From Pseudaeromonas paramecii (lineage in GTDB: Bacteria; Pseudomonadota; Gammaproteobacteria; Enterobacterales; Aeromonadaceae), in NCBI RefSeq assembly GCF_039540575.1, contig NZ_BAABFC010000001.1, positions 372,001 through 436,000 of the forward strand: 64,000 nucleotides of DNA, written 5' to 3'. The position numbers and the translations under genes were made by a program. Under the pieces are notes generated by a model. The model worked only from the letters and a program-made list of their open reading frames with translations, had not been told where the DNA came from and searched no databases. Positions 34,935 through 41,717 of the stretch are shown piece by piece (within the stretch, counting starts at the first letter, position 1; each line of letters starts with the position of its first letter).

Positions 34935-35609
34935 TCAGATCCGTCCAAGCTCCAGATCGACCACCGCCTTGAACAGCGAGTCCTTGGCCTGTTGCTCCTT
35001 CGGCAGCGATGTGAAGGGCACGATGCAGGGATGCCGCTTGAGCTCGGGATCCTTGATTGGCCCGTACTCCCACCCGTCAGCCAGCTTCTCGTCCATCCAG
35101 CTGTTGTGCGAGGCATCCGGCCCAGCCTCTGGGTGCTCGATGTGGAAGAGCACACCGTTCACGGCGGATTGCCGCTGCCACTCCGGCGCCTCAGTCCAGG
35201 GGAGTTGCGAATCGTCACCCATGGCCTGGCAGTAGGCGCGGTTCATCTCATGACACTTCTTGGCGATGGCAGTCACATCAGTGCCCAGCGTGGTGTAACC
35301 CTGCTCAAAGGCCAGCTTGGGGCTAATAGACACATAGCCGTCGGCATACAGCACCAGGTAATCACCAGCCTCCGGCTTGTAGCGGGCCAGCATGTCCTCC
35401 GGCGCCAAGTAGGGCAGCTCCAGGCTAGGCTCGCTCGGGCAAGCGATGGTCAGCAAGGCGCCCAGCTCCTGGTCGTAGTCAGCTGCCACGATCACGGCAG
35501 CCTGCACCTGCTTGTGGCACTGGTACCGGTCCATCACGTTACTGATGTGCACCAAGCCGCCGTCTTCACAGCTGGCCGCCTCAATTACGCTTTTCACTTC
35601 TTCGTTCAT
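34935..35609 (-). CDS. RyR-domain protein
   Basis: A 224-residue protein. Residues 125-224 match the RyR domain that phages and bacteria share with ryanodine receptors: CHEMNRAYCQAMGD, PWTEAPEWQRQSAVNGV and YGPIKDPELKRHPCIVPF. The N-terminal 115 residues are alpha/beta (AAVIVAADYDQELGALLTI). RyR domains are frequent in phages, but their biochemical role is not established; ligand binding has been suggested. A GGAGAAAA site precedes the start. It lies between the two terminase genes. Confidence 0.88.
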   Translation of the reverse strand: MNEEVKSVIEAASCEDGGLVHISNVMDRYQCHKQVQAAVIVAADYDQELGALLTIACPSEPSLELPYLAPEDMLARYKPEAGDYLVLYADGYVSISPKLAFEQGYTTLGTDVTAIAKKCHEMNRAYCQAMGDDSQLPWTEAPEWQRQSAVNGVLFHIEHPEAGPDASHNSWMDEKLADGWEYGPIKDPELKRHPCIVPFTSLPKEQQAKDSLFKAVVDLELGRI

Positions 35610-35625
35610 GGTTTTCTCCGGGCAA

Positions 35626-35648
35626 TAAAAAACCCGCCGAAGCGGGTT
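35626..35648 (-). terminator. Intrinsic terminator between the cargo gene and the RyR gene
   Basis: AACCCGC (35631-35637) and GCGGGTT (35642-35648), CGAA-type loop, with five Ts following on the minus strand. Nearly identical to the stem at 29062-29079. Confidence 0.85.
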
Positions 35649-35668
35649 GGTTGGTACTACTTTGAGAA

Positions 35669-36472
35669 CTATATTAATGAGTGATTGAATAGGTCAAAAA
35701 ACACCTGACTACCAGAAAGACCGTAGCCACCAAATATCATACACAATAAACCAATTATGGCGACTACACCTAGAACTAACGGGAGGAACAGGTCCAACAC
35801 AAACCACCGAGCCGACTGACTTTTAATCATGAAGTCAAACCATCGATCAAATCTATGCAGCGATCTATTAATCCTTATGCAGTTTATTTCAGAAATAAGC
35901 CTCTCAGTTGATTTTTCTATTGTATTTAATTTCTCTAAAACCGCTGACTCTGCAGTAGGCTTTGACCTCTCCAATATCTCATTTAGCGTAGAAATGAAGT
36001 CGCGACTCACATTTAACGTATTAATGAAGTTATGATATGCAGGAGCCCTCTCAATCATCCAAACATATAAATTAGAATTCTTTTCATCACCACCAAAATC
36101 AGCTAAGTCACTTAACTCTGAAGAAGTGGCTCTTGCCACTGATCCTCTTCTTGCCGGAAGGGTTACACCAGTCAAACGAACCCGCCAATACATTAGCTTA
36201 TTACTCAAAACCCATACGTAATGAGTTAGCTGATATAAAGTTATCAATAGTGCCGTAAACAATATTGCATTTATGTCTAAATGTTCAAATGAAAGACCCC
36301 ATATTTCCAAGTGGCCTGACGGTTGAGCACCAAATGCCCAAGCCATGTTCGACAAAGTAGAAATCACGAGCAAATTACGTCTTATACGCTCTTCATAATC
36401 GGTTGGCTCAAGTGCCATTGGCTCTTTCATAATACTTTCTATTATTTTTTCAGCATCCGCCATCATCATCAC
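35669..36472 (-). CDS. AT-rich membrane protein inserted in the terminase region
   Basis: A 267-residue protein with two or three membrane segments: about 66-90 (NAILFTALLITLYQLTHYVW) and 225-255 (FVLDLFLPLVLGVVAIIGLL), joined by a helical cytoplasmic region (SAVLEKLNTIEKSTERLISEINCI). Composition is far more AT-rich than the terminase genes on both sides, and it has its own terminator. Four ATGs stand in a row; GGGAG ahead fits any of the first three. It looks like a moron with a membrane function such as superinfection exclusion or defence. No family recognised. Confidence 0.75.
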   Translation of the reverse strand: MMMMADAEKIIESIMKEPMALEPTDYEERIRRNLLVISTLSNMAWAFGAQPSGHLEIWGLSFEHLDINAILFTALLITLYQLTHYVWVLSNKLMYWRVRLTGVTLPARRGSVARATSSELSDLADFGGDEKNSNLYVWMIERAPAYHNFINTLNVSRDFISTLNEILERSKPTAESAVLEKLNTIEKSTERLISEINCIRINRSLHRFDRWFDFMIKSQSARWFVLDLFLPLVLGVVAIIGLLCMIFGGYGLSGSQVFFDLFNHSLI

Positions 36473-36503
36473 TCCCTGAAATTGACGGCCTAGAATACCA
36501 GAC

Positions 36504-37376
36504 TCAGCCGCCGCTCATCAGCCCGCCGGTGCCCATATCCTGCAGCTCGGCCACCATTTCGCTGATGGGCGTCGCATCCCCGCCTTCATCCCGCTCCAGC
36601 TTGTTGGCCTCGGCGGTGAGCTTGCGGGCCGCAGCACGGATCCGGTCTGTGTCAGCCTCAATCTTGGGGGCCGTCAGGGCGTCGATGCGCAGGCCGCTGA
36701 GGGTGCGCTCGATGGACTCAACACGGCTGATGTTCCTCTGCAGCGCCTCGTCAGCTCTGAGGATCTGGCCGTAGATGGTCGCCTTCTCGTCTGGAGCAGT
36801 GGCACTATCGAGCAGTACAGCCAGGTCATTCAGCGCCTTGGTAACCGATATGACTCGGGCCCGGCAAAGTCTCAGCTCGTCCTGCAAGCCCAACTCGTCA
36901 ACGCCATCAAATGCTGACTGGTCGCTGAAATAGCGGGCATAGCCGCCGTGGGTTACTGGGAGTTGGTTGCCGGGGACGACTCGGTTCCTTGGTGGATTCG
37001 GGTTGCCTTCGTACTCGCCAGCCAGGAACCTGCCAGCCTCATCGCGCCCTTTGGGCTTCACGATTTCACTGACTCCTGTTTGCGGCTCCTCACCTGATTT
37101 GCGCAACGCCTTACCTGTTTTGCGCTTTTGCGCATTCCCGCCACTTTGCGCAGATGCCCCTTTTTGCGCACTTTTGCGCACTTTCTTTTGCGCAGATTGC
37201 GCAGCTGCTTGAAAAGTTGCGGACTCGTCGGGTGATTGCCCACGGCTTTTCAGGTAGCGACGCGCGGAGGCGTAGTTGATGCCACGCTGCTCACACCACT
37301 CCTTGGCGCTGATGCCTGTCTTGATGCGGTCGCGCTCATACTGCTCGGCGACCGCTTGCCAGTTTGTCTTTGCCAT
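36504..37376 (-). CDS. terS: Terminase small subunit
   Basis: A 290-residue DNA-recognition subunit. The N-terminus has a helix-turn-helix (WQAVAEQYERDRIKTGISAKEWCEQRGINYASARRYL), then a basic AQK-rich linker (50-100), then GRFLAGEYEGNPNPPRNRVVPGNQLPVTHGGYARY and a helical oligomerisation part. It should bind the packaging site and load the large subunit. The linker is encoded by the TTTGCGCA repeats at 37098-37203, a plausible packaging site inside the gene. Confidence 0.88.
   Translation of the reverse strand: MAKTNWQAVAEQYERDRIKTGISAKEWCEQRGINYASARRYLKSRGQSPDESATFQAAAQSAQKKVRKSAQKGASAQSGGNAQKRKTGKALRKSGEEPQTGVSEIVKPKGRDEAGRFLAGEYEGNPNPPRNRVVPGNQLPVTHGGYARYFSDQSAFDGVDELGLQDELRLCRARVISVTKALNDLAVLLDSATAPDEKATIYGQILRADEALQRNISRVESIERTLSGLRIDALTAPKIEADTDRIRAAARKLTAEANKLERDEGGDATPISEMVAELQDMGTGGLMSGG
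37098..37203. repeat. Iterated TTTGCGCA boxes within terS, candidate pac site
   Basis: TGCGC occurs eight times in 106 bp. Full TTTGCGCA boxes are at 37098-37105, 37127-37134, 37145-37152, 37163-37170, 37173-37180 and 37187-37194, with partial ones at 37121-37125 and 37196-37203. Spacings are irregular, mostly 7-18 bp. Pac sites often lie inside the small terminase gene, so this is a good candidate for terminase binding, though repeated AQK codons explain part of the pattern. Confidence 0.6.
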
Positions 37377-37381
37377 CTGCT

Positions 37382-37606
37382 CTACTGCTCACACCGCTCC
37401 AGGGCGTCCAAGTAATCCAGTAGGTCAGCCGTGGACTCCCGGGACACACAGACCCCGCCATCACTCCCCGCCGTCCACACCAGGCTTGGGCGCGGAGGTG
37501 GGCAATTGCTGGCTTGGCTCACGGCTCCCTGGCAGGCTGCCAGCAGCAGGGCCGAAGCGAGCAGCAAACCGGCCTTGTGGGTCGGCGTGGTTCTGGTCAT
37601 GGGCAT
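37382..37606 (-). CDS. Rz1-like outer-membrane spanin lipoprotein
   Basis: A 74-residue lipoprotein: signal segment with lipobox LLAAC and lipidated C25, then a proline-containing short mature part (SNCPPPRPSLVW). AAGGAG lies seven bases ahead of the ATG at 37606. It is nested out of frame over most of the gene at 37461-37691, the classic Rz/Rz1 overlap. It would anchor the outer-membrane end of the spanin complex during lysis. Confidence 0.78.
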   Translation of the reverse strand: MPMTRTTPTHKAGLLLASALLLAACQGAVSQASNCPPPRPSLVWTAGSDGGVCVSRESTADLLDYLDALERCEQ

Positions 37607-37691
37607 CCTGTATCTCCTTCTTCCGCTCCTGCTGTAGCCAGCGCCCCAGGAGGGACGCCAGCAGGTCCAGCAGTTTGAGCAGGCCGTCCAT
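37461..37691 (-). CDS. Probable inner-membrane spanin partner (Rz-like)
   Basis: A 76-residue protein with an N-terminal hydrophobic helix (LLKLLDLLASLLGRWL) followed by a charged segment (QQERKKEIQDAHDQ). It is shorter than typical Rz, and the coiled coil is short, so the assignment is tentative. Support comes from the position between holin-type genes and the Rz1-like lipoprotein, and from the out-of-frame overlap with it. Its start overlaps the stop of 37691-37909 (TAATG). Confidence 0.6.
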   Translation of the reverse strand: MDGLLKLLDLLASLLGRWLQQERKKEIQDAHDQNHADPQGRFAARFGPAAGSLPGSREPSQQLPTSAPKPGVDGGE

Positions 37692-37909
37692 TACTGGCGG
37701 GCCTTTGCTGCCGGGAGGTTGAGGGCCAGCTTATCGAAGATGCGCTGGGCACCCGCGATGAAGGCTTCCACCTTACCCACGATCTCGTCGTCCTTGGTGG
37801 ACGGGGTGATCTTGGTGATCTGGGCGATGCCCTGCACGATGAGGGAGGCCGCACCGATTACTGCGGGCACAGCAACGGTGAGGCCGGTGACGATGGTCAT
37901 CAGGTCCAT
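37691..37909 (-). CDS. Small membrane protein of the lysis cassette
   Basis: A 72-residue protein with one hydrophobic segment (IVTGLTVAVPAVIGAASLIVQGIAQI) and a polar tail (TPSTKDDEIVGKVEAFIAGAQRIFDKL). AAGGAG precedes the start. Proteins of this design are common near phage endolysins and are often called holin-like. Since a three-segment holin is present at 38429-38758, this could be an antiholin or second holin. Confidence 0.65.
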   Translation of the reverse strand: MDLMTIVTGLTVAVPAVIGAASLIVQGIAQITKITPSTKDDEIVGKVEAFIAGAQRIFDKLALNLPAAKARQ

Positions 37910-37968
37910 GGTGTATCTCCTTGGTGATGTGTGCCGGTCCCCCGGCGGATGGCAGGCTGGGCGAGCGC

Positions 37969-38445
37969 TCAGGCCTCGGATTTGGAAAACTCAGCGGGGG
38001 CCCGAACCGGCAGGGTGCCGATGGGCATGGGGACGCCAGCCGGCCAGCGGTAGGCGGTAACCCGGGAACGGGGGAAGGCCTTCACGTTCACGGCATCGGA
38101 CTGGTTCCCCCCAAGGACGAGCAGGTTGCCGGCGCTATCCTGGCCGACGACAAACCCAACGTGGCCGCCGCCATCCCGGGAGAACACCACCACGCAGCCG
38201 TCGGCTGGTTCTGCCAGCTTCTCCCCCCAGGAGGAATAGCTGCGGGCCCCCTCGAAGCGGCTGGACTTGATGCCCGCCCGCTCCAACATGGCCCCCACGA
38301 AGGCAGCACACCAGGGCGTCTCGTCGTCCTTGATGCCGCCGCGCTTGATGTCCTTCCACATCTGCAGGATCTCCGGGTTGTGCTCCCGGCCCTTCACCTC
38401 ATGCAGCCCGATGAAGCTGCGGGCCAGTTCAATCCAACGTTCCAT
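37969..38445 (-). CDS. Endolysin, TIGR02594-type peptidase
   Basis: A 158-residue lysin. The start at 38445 (MERWIELARSFIGLHEVKG) has GGAGG ahead; the longer frame from 38610 lies in the holin gene. The CHAP/NlpC-like catalytic pair is visible as C46 (TPWCAAFV) and H95 (GGGHVGFV). It should cleave peptidoglycan peptide cross-links once the holin opens the membrane. No signal peptide is present, in line with holin-dependent export. It overlaps the holin by 17 bases. Confidence 0.88.
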   Translation of the reverse strand: MERWIELARSFIGLHEVKGREHNPEILQMWKDIKRGGIKDDETPWCAAFVGAMLERAGIKSSRFEGARSYSSWGEKLAEPADGCVVVFSRDGGGHVGFVVGQDSAGNLLVLGGNQSDAVNVKAFPRSRVTAYRWPAGVPMPIGTLPVRAPAEFSKSEA

Positions 38446-38758
38446 TGCCTTTCCCTCCGCGCATGATGCCGGCCGCCCGGCGCTCGTAAATATCCAGGGC
38501 TTTGGAGCCCATGAGACCAGCCATTCCAGCCATGAACCCACACAGCGGTAGTGGAGCTGTGATGTACCAGCACAACAGCATGGTGAGCATTCCGGCAAAT
38601 CCAGACACAATCACCTGCAGCAGCGCATCCACCAGTTGGAAAGGCTTTCCGGTTGCCTTGATGGTTCGTATGTAGGCCACAAGTCCTCCCCATACGCTCA
38701 GTCCGCCGAATGCCAGGTAGGCCAGCAGCGAGTAACTCTGTGGATCCTTCTCAGGCAT
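38429..38758 (-). CDS. Holin (LydA-like)
   Basis: A 109-residue membrane protein with three hydrophobic segments (LLAYLAFGGLSVWGGLVAYI; LVDALLQVIVSGFAGMLTMLLCWYI; LPLCGFMAGMAGLMG), a pattern of the LydA-type phage holins. GGGGAG lies just before the start. It forms the lesion that lets the endolysin out and so times lysis. It is the first gene behind promoter copy 4 and its two terminators. Confidence 0.85.
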   Translation of the reverse strand: MPEKDPQSYSLLAYLAFGGLSVWGGLVAYIRTIKATGKPFQLVDALLQVIVSGFAGMLTMLLCWYITAPLPLCGFMAGMAGLMGSKALDIYERRAAGIMRGGKGNGTLD

Positions 38759-38777
38759 CCGCTCCCCCGCAGAAATG

Positions 38778-38800
38778 AAAAAGCCCGCACGATGGCGGGC
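38778..38800 (-). terminator. Second terminator below promoter copy 4
   Basis: GCCCGC (38783-38788) and GCGGGC (38795-38800), six-base loop, followed by TTTTTCATTTC on the minus strand. Confidence 0.88.
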
Positions 38801-38803
38801 CGG

Positions 38804-38839
38804 AAAAAGAAAAGGCCGGGGTCTGTAGAGACTCCGGCC
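38804..38839 (-). terminator. First terminator below promoter copy 4
   Basis: GGCCGGGGTCT (38814-38824) and AGACTCCGGCC (38829-38839) form an eleven-base stem with one mismatch and a four-base loop; TTTTCTTTTT follows on the minus strand. It starts about 12 bases after the -10 box. Confidence 0.9.
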
Positions 38840-38850
38840 ATGGTGGGTAA

Positions 38851-38879
38851 ATCCTAACGCTGTCAGGTGGTTATTTCAA
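38851..38879 (-). promoter_or_regulatory. Late promoter-like element, copy 4
   Basis: Minus strand: TTGAAA (38874-38879), 17 bp, TAGGAT (38851-38856). The spacer ends in CTGACAGCGT and TTTACCCACC follows. It stands at the head of the lysis and packaging genes and is the copy nearest the Q-like gene. Confidence 0.8.
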
Positions 38880-38887
38880 CAGGGTGT

Positions 38888-39397
38888 TCAGTGTGCCTTG
38901 CGCCATTTCCACGGCTCGACCCGCTCACCTTCAGGCAATGACCACAGCCCCTGCTGCTGCTTCTTGGCCTCATCCTGCATCTGGAACAGCGCCTGTGTCT
39001 TGGCATACTGGGGATAGACCCAGGCATTGCCGGTCTTGACCATCTCACCGTTCACCCACAGCTGGCCGGCATAGAGCTGGGCCACTATTCGGCCATAGCG
39101 GTCGATGTCAGTCTGCTCTACCTTGACCTGCTTGCCGCCGACCATGCCCAGCAGCGCCTGCTTGGACTTGGTGCCATAGGGTTGTTTGCGCTCCGGAGCG
39201 TCGATTTCCGCCAGTCGGATCCGGTACTGGACCAGGCCAGCGCGACAGTTCTTGCCCTCGGTGCAGGTCTCACCGGTGACCACCTTCACTGTATCGCCGT
39301 CGGTGACATCAACCACCTTGGCATCAAAGGTGATCGCGCTGGCCGATGAGCTCAACAGAGCTGCTGCAATGACTGTCCGGAACTTGCTGGCAATCAT
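38888..39397 (-). CDS. Secreted staphylococcal-nuclease-like enzyme
   Basis: A 169-residue thermonuclease-family protein with a signal peptide (MIASKFRTVIAAALLSSSASA, start at 39397). The fold is marked by VVDVTDGDTVKV, IRLAEIDAPERKQPYG (R61, E69 region) and IDRYGRIVAQLY (R103). It should degrade DNA or RNA in the periplasm. Two cysteines in a loop (TCTEGKNC) may form a disulfide. It lies in the late region just upstream of promoter copy 4. It may destroy competing phage DNA or help lysis; that is a guess. Confidence 0.88.
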   Translation of the reverse strand: MIASKFRTVIAAALLSSSASAITFDAKVVDVTDGDTVKVVTGETCTEGKNCRAGLVQYRIRLAEIDAPERKQPYGTKSKQALLGMVGGKQVKVEQTDIDRYGRIVAQLYAGQLWVNGEMVKTGNAWVYPQYAKTQALFQMQDEAKKQQQGLWSLPEGERVEPWKWRKAH

Positions 39398-39398
39398 C

Positions 39399-39854
39399 TC
39401 AGGCGTCCTCTTCAACCATGAGCTCAATGCTCGCATTGATGCCCTTCTTTCCCTGGAGGGATGCCGCAAGCTCCTTGGCCTGCTCATGGCTAAAGCCTCT
39501 CGCGTCATGGCGGGCAATGGACAGCTTGTAGCCTTTCCCGTCGCGGTTGACGGTGGTGATGTAGTGAGGCTGTTTAAACGAAGTGGGGCTAAGCAAAGTG
39601 ACTATCCATGTGCCTGGCTTTGCCCGCATGGGGATGGCCAGCTCTTCATGCTGCAGGGAGCCGTCCCCTTCCCGAACGATTGCAACCGCCACGGCGTAAC
39701 CTGACTCCCGACGGTTGGCAGAGGCCCAGGCTTTAGCGGGGGTCTCGTAGAGGATCGCTGCAGAAGGATCCCACAGGTATATGCTTGGTGATGTGTTCAC
39801 CAGATAGCCGCGCTCAAACTCGCTGTAAACGGCATAGCCAATCCTTTCGGCCAT
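39399..39854 (-). CDS. Hypothetical protein, 151 aa
   Basis: No family recognised. The protein looks alpha/beta with strands (RIGYAVYSEFERGYLVN, SGYAVAVAIVREG, GTWIVTLLSP) and a helical end (SHEQAKELAASLQGKKG). Its stop lies just upstream of the nuclease start, so translation is coupled. It may belong to the same accessory unit as the nuclease. Confidence 0.6.
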   Translation of the reverse strand: MAERIGYAVYSEFERGYLVNTSPSIYLWDPSAAILYETPAKAWASANRRESGYAVAVAIVREGDGSLQHEELAIPMRAKPGTWIVTLLSPTSFKQPHYITTVNRDGKGYKLSIARHDARGFSHEQAKELAASLQGKKGINASIELMVEEDA

Positions 39855-39867
39855 ATCTCTTCCTTGG

Positions 39868-40050
39868 TTACTTGCTGCGGTACTTCTTCACTGCATCGAG
39901 AAAGGTCGCATGCAGCGGCTCTGGGATGGTCTTGAGGTCCTCTTCCGCCTTGGCGTGGTCGCCCTTTCGCTCCTTCCACACGGCATAGGCTGCCGCCTTG
40001 TCAGTCTCGATGAGCGCTTGTTCTTCCTCAGGTAGGTCGCAAAGGTTCAT
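39868..40050 (-). CDS. Hypothetical small acidic helical protein, 60 aa
   Basis: Short helical protein (EEQALIETDKAAAYAVWKERKGDHAKAEEDL). No family recognised. It is 13 bases upstream of 39399-39854 and in the same direction, so it probably starts that small transcription unit. Coding status is supported by codon pattern and spacing only. Confidence 0.5.
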   Translation of the reverse strand: MNLCDLPEEEQALIETDKAAAYAVWKERKGDHAKAEEDLKTIPEPLHATFLDAVKKYRSK

Positions 40051-40241
40051 TGTGGATCCGTCTCCGAAAGAAACCCAGATTGCCAGATTCTTAAGATACG
40101 TAAATTGATCCGGTTCAACCTACGCCACGGCTGCAGTCATGCTGCACAACCACTCATGGAGCCCCATATGAGATCTACGTCGATGTTTGATTGGCCATAT
40201 CGCCTCATCATGTTTGTGCAATAAATAACCAGGAGAGCGCC

Positions 40242-40562
40242 ATGCCACTTAAAGGCTTTAAAGATCTCGAAAAAAACCTGAAACAAATCGAAAAAAACGC
40301 GAAGGAACTTGATGGAACCCATCATATGTCTCTTGCTGATCTGTTCAGTCCAACGTTCATGAATAAACATACGCAGTACGTTGACTTTCAGAGCTTTATT
40401 GATGAAAGCAAAATAGAAATCACCACTGCGGATGACTTAGAGAACAACCAGGAATGGGAGTTGTTTGTATCTCAAAACACGCCTTTTTCATCATGGGCCG
40501 CAATGAGAGATGAGGCATTGGCGGCATATGCGGCAGACAGATTATTCTCAGGATTGAAGTGA
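40242..40562 (+). CDS. Small phage protein, isolated on the plus strand
   Basis: A 106-residue acidic protein starting at 40242 (MPLKGFKDLEKNLKQIEKNAKELDG), with AGGAG ahead; the longer frame from 40191 lacks a site. A recurring family of phage and enterobacterial proteins has this layout (LDGTHHMSLADLFSPTFMNKHTQYVDFQSF). Function is unknown. It reads against the late and early operons on both sides and so needs its own promoter, the usual sign of a gene expressed in the lysogen. Confidence 0.7.
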   Translation: MPLKGFKDLEKNLKQIEKNAKELDGTHHMSLADLFSPTFMNKHTQYVDFQSFIDESKIEITTADDLENNQEWELFVSQNTPFSSWAAMRDEALAAYAADRLFSGLK

Positions 40563-40599
40563 CAAATGGGCTCGTTATGAGCCCATTCATCCTCACCCC

Positions 40600-41301
40600 T
40601 TAGCAATAAGCAACCTCCCGCTCCATCTGCAGCCGGCAGACCATTACCTGCACGGCCTGGGACTTGTCCACCAGGACCACATCCACCACCCGCTTTAGCA
40701 TGTCGCTGGCCGCCGGGCCGTAGTGCTCCGCGACCATTTCCACTGCAGGCTGAATGCGCCCTCGTCCACGGCACACAGGGCACTCGTCCTGCTTGCGTTC
40801 GCGCCGGCCTGAACCGTGGCACTTGGGGCAGATCCCGGTGCTCAGCAGCTCATCCTCCACACGCTGGCGGGCTGCGGCCAGGATGCCGTTACGCTCATCC
40901 AGCAGGTTCTGATACTTGTGCTGGTCACCGGCGCGGCGGGCCCGCTTTGCTCGCTCCATGACGATCGAGGCCCGGCGGCGCTCGGCATCATAGTAGGGCG
41001 ACTTGGCCACCAAGCTTGGCAGCTGCTCCGGAAGCGGGCGCCCCAGCAGCACGGCCATGGCGGCCTTGGCCACATCCGGTGTGGGCAGCGCCTTCACCAG
41101 GTAGGCCATCAGCGTGCCGGCGGAGACATCATCCCCGCCCTCTGCGGTCATGAAGGCATGCCAGCCGATCGGGTGAGCCCGGCAGGCTGCCGATGCTGCG
41201 GCCACAAACTCGTCCCGGCCCAGGGCCCCGCTGCTGCGCCCACAGATGGATTCCAGGCTGGCCGCCCGGGCCTCAAACAGCCGCAATATCATCTCGATCA
41301 T
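40600..41301 (-). CDS. Q-like antitermination protein with zinc finger
   Basis: A 233-residue protein with a zinc ribbon: C158 and C161 (CPKCHGSGR), C174 and C177 (CPVCRGRGR), followed by a helical C-terminal part. It resembles phage antitermination proteins of the Q group, which also carry DnaJ-like zinc motifs. It is the last gene of the early leftward operon and directly precedes the late genes, exactly where Q sits in lambdoid phages. It should modify RNA polymerase at late promoters so that it reads through terminators. See the four promoter-terminator units at 15073, 23005, 31091 and 38851. Confidence 0.78.
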   Translation of the reverse strand: MIEMILRLFEARAASLESICGRSSGALGRDEFVAAASAACRAHPIGWHAFMTAEGGDDVSAGTLMAYLVKALPTPDVAKAAMAVLLGRPLPEQLPSLVAKSPYYDAERRRASIVMERAKRARRAGDQHKYQNLLDERNGILAAARQRVEDELLSTGICPKCHGSGRRERKQDECPVCRGRGRIQPAVEMVAEHYGPAASDMLKRVVDVVLVDKSQAVQVMVCRLQMEREVAYC

Positions 41302-41717
41302 CCCCGTGCTCCCCTGTTGTTGAATATGGTGTCCAGCCAGGCGCGGGCCTGGCCGTTTCTGATCTGCTCTGCGGTGGCCTCGATGACCGTCCAGCCAAGG
41401 GCCACCGCCTCATTCATCTTTTCCCGGTCGTTGGTGAAGCCGGTGCCCCGGGTGTGCCGGCCGCCGGAACGGACGCCGCCGTGAACCTCCAGGGCGATCT
41501 GCTGTTCTACCCAGGCATAATCCAGGCGCCACCGGCGGCGCGGGTGGAACCGGTGCTCAGCCTCCCAGGCTGGCAGCCCCTGCAGCTGGGCCAGGGTGTC
41601 CATCTTGAGCTTGGCTTCCTGGCTGCCCTTGGCTGCCTGCCGAATCGCATTGGCGATGGGCTTACCCTGCTTGGCCAGCAGGCGCTCGGCCTCCAGGGCG
41701 GAGAGGTGCAGTGCCAC
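41298..41717 (-). CDS. VSR/DUF559-like endonuclease
   Basis: A 139-residue protein with a PD-(D/E)XK-type core: FHPRRRWRLDYAWVEQQIALEVHGGVRSGGRHTRGTGF. The D and E of the active site lie in RLDYAW and ALEVHGG. NDREKMNEAVALGWTVIEA completes the VSR-like fold. It likely acts on branched or mismatched DNA in recombination. It is coupled to the Q-like gene by a four-base overlap. Confidence 0.7.
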   Translation of the reverse strand: MALHLSALEAERLLAKQGKPIANAIRQAAKGSQEAKLKMDTLAQLQGLPAWEAEHRFHPRRRWRLDYAWVEQQIALEVHGGVRSGGRHTRGTGFTNDREKMNEAVALGWTVIEATAEQIRNGQARAWLDTIFNNRGARG

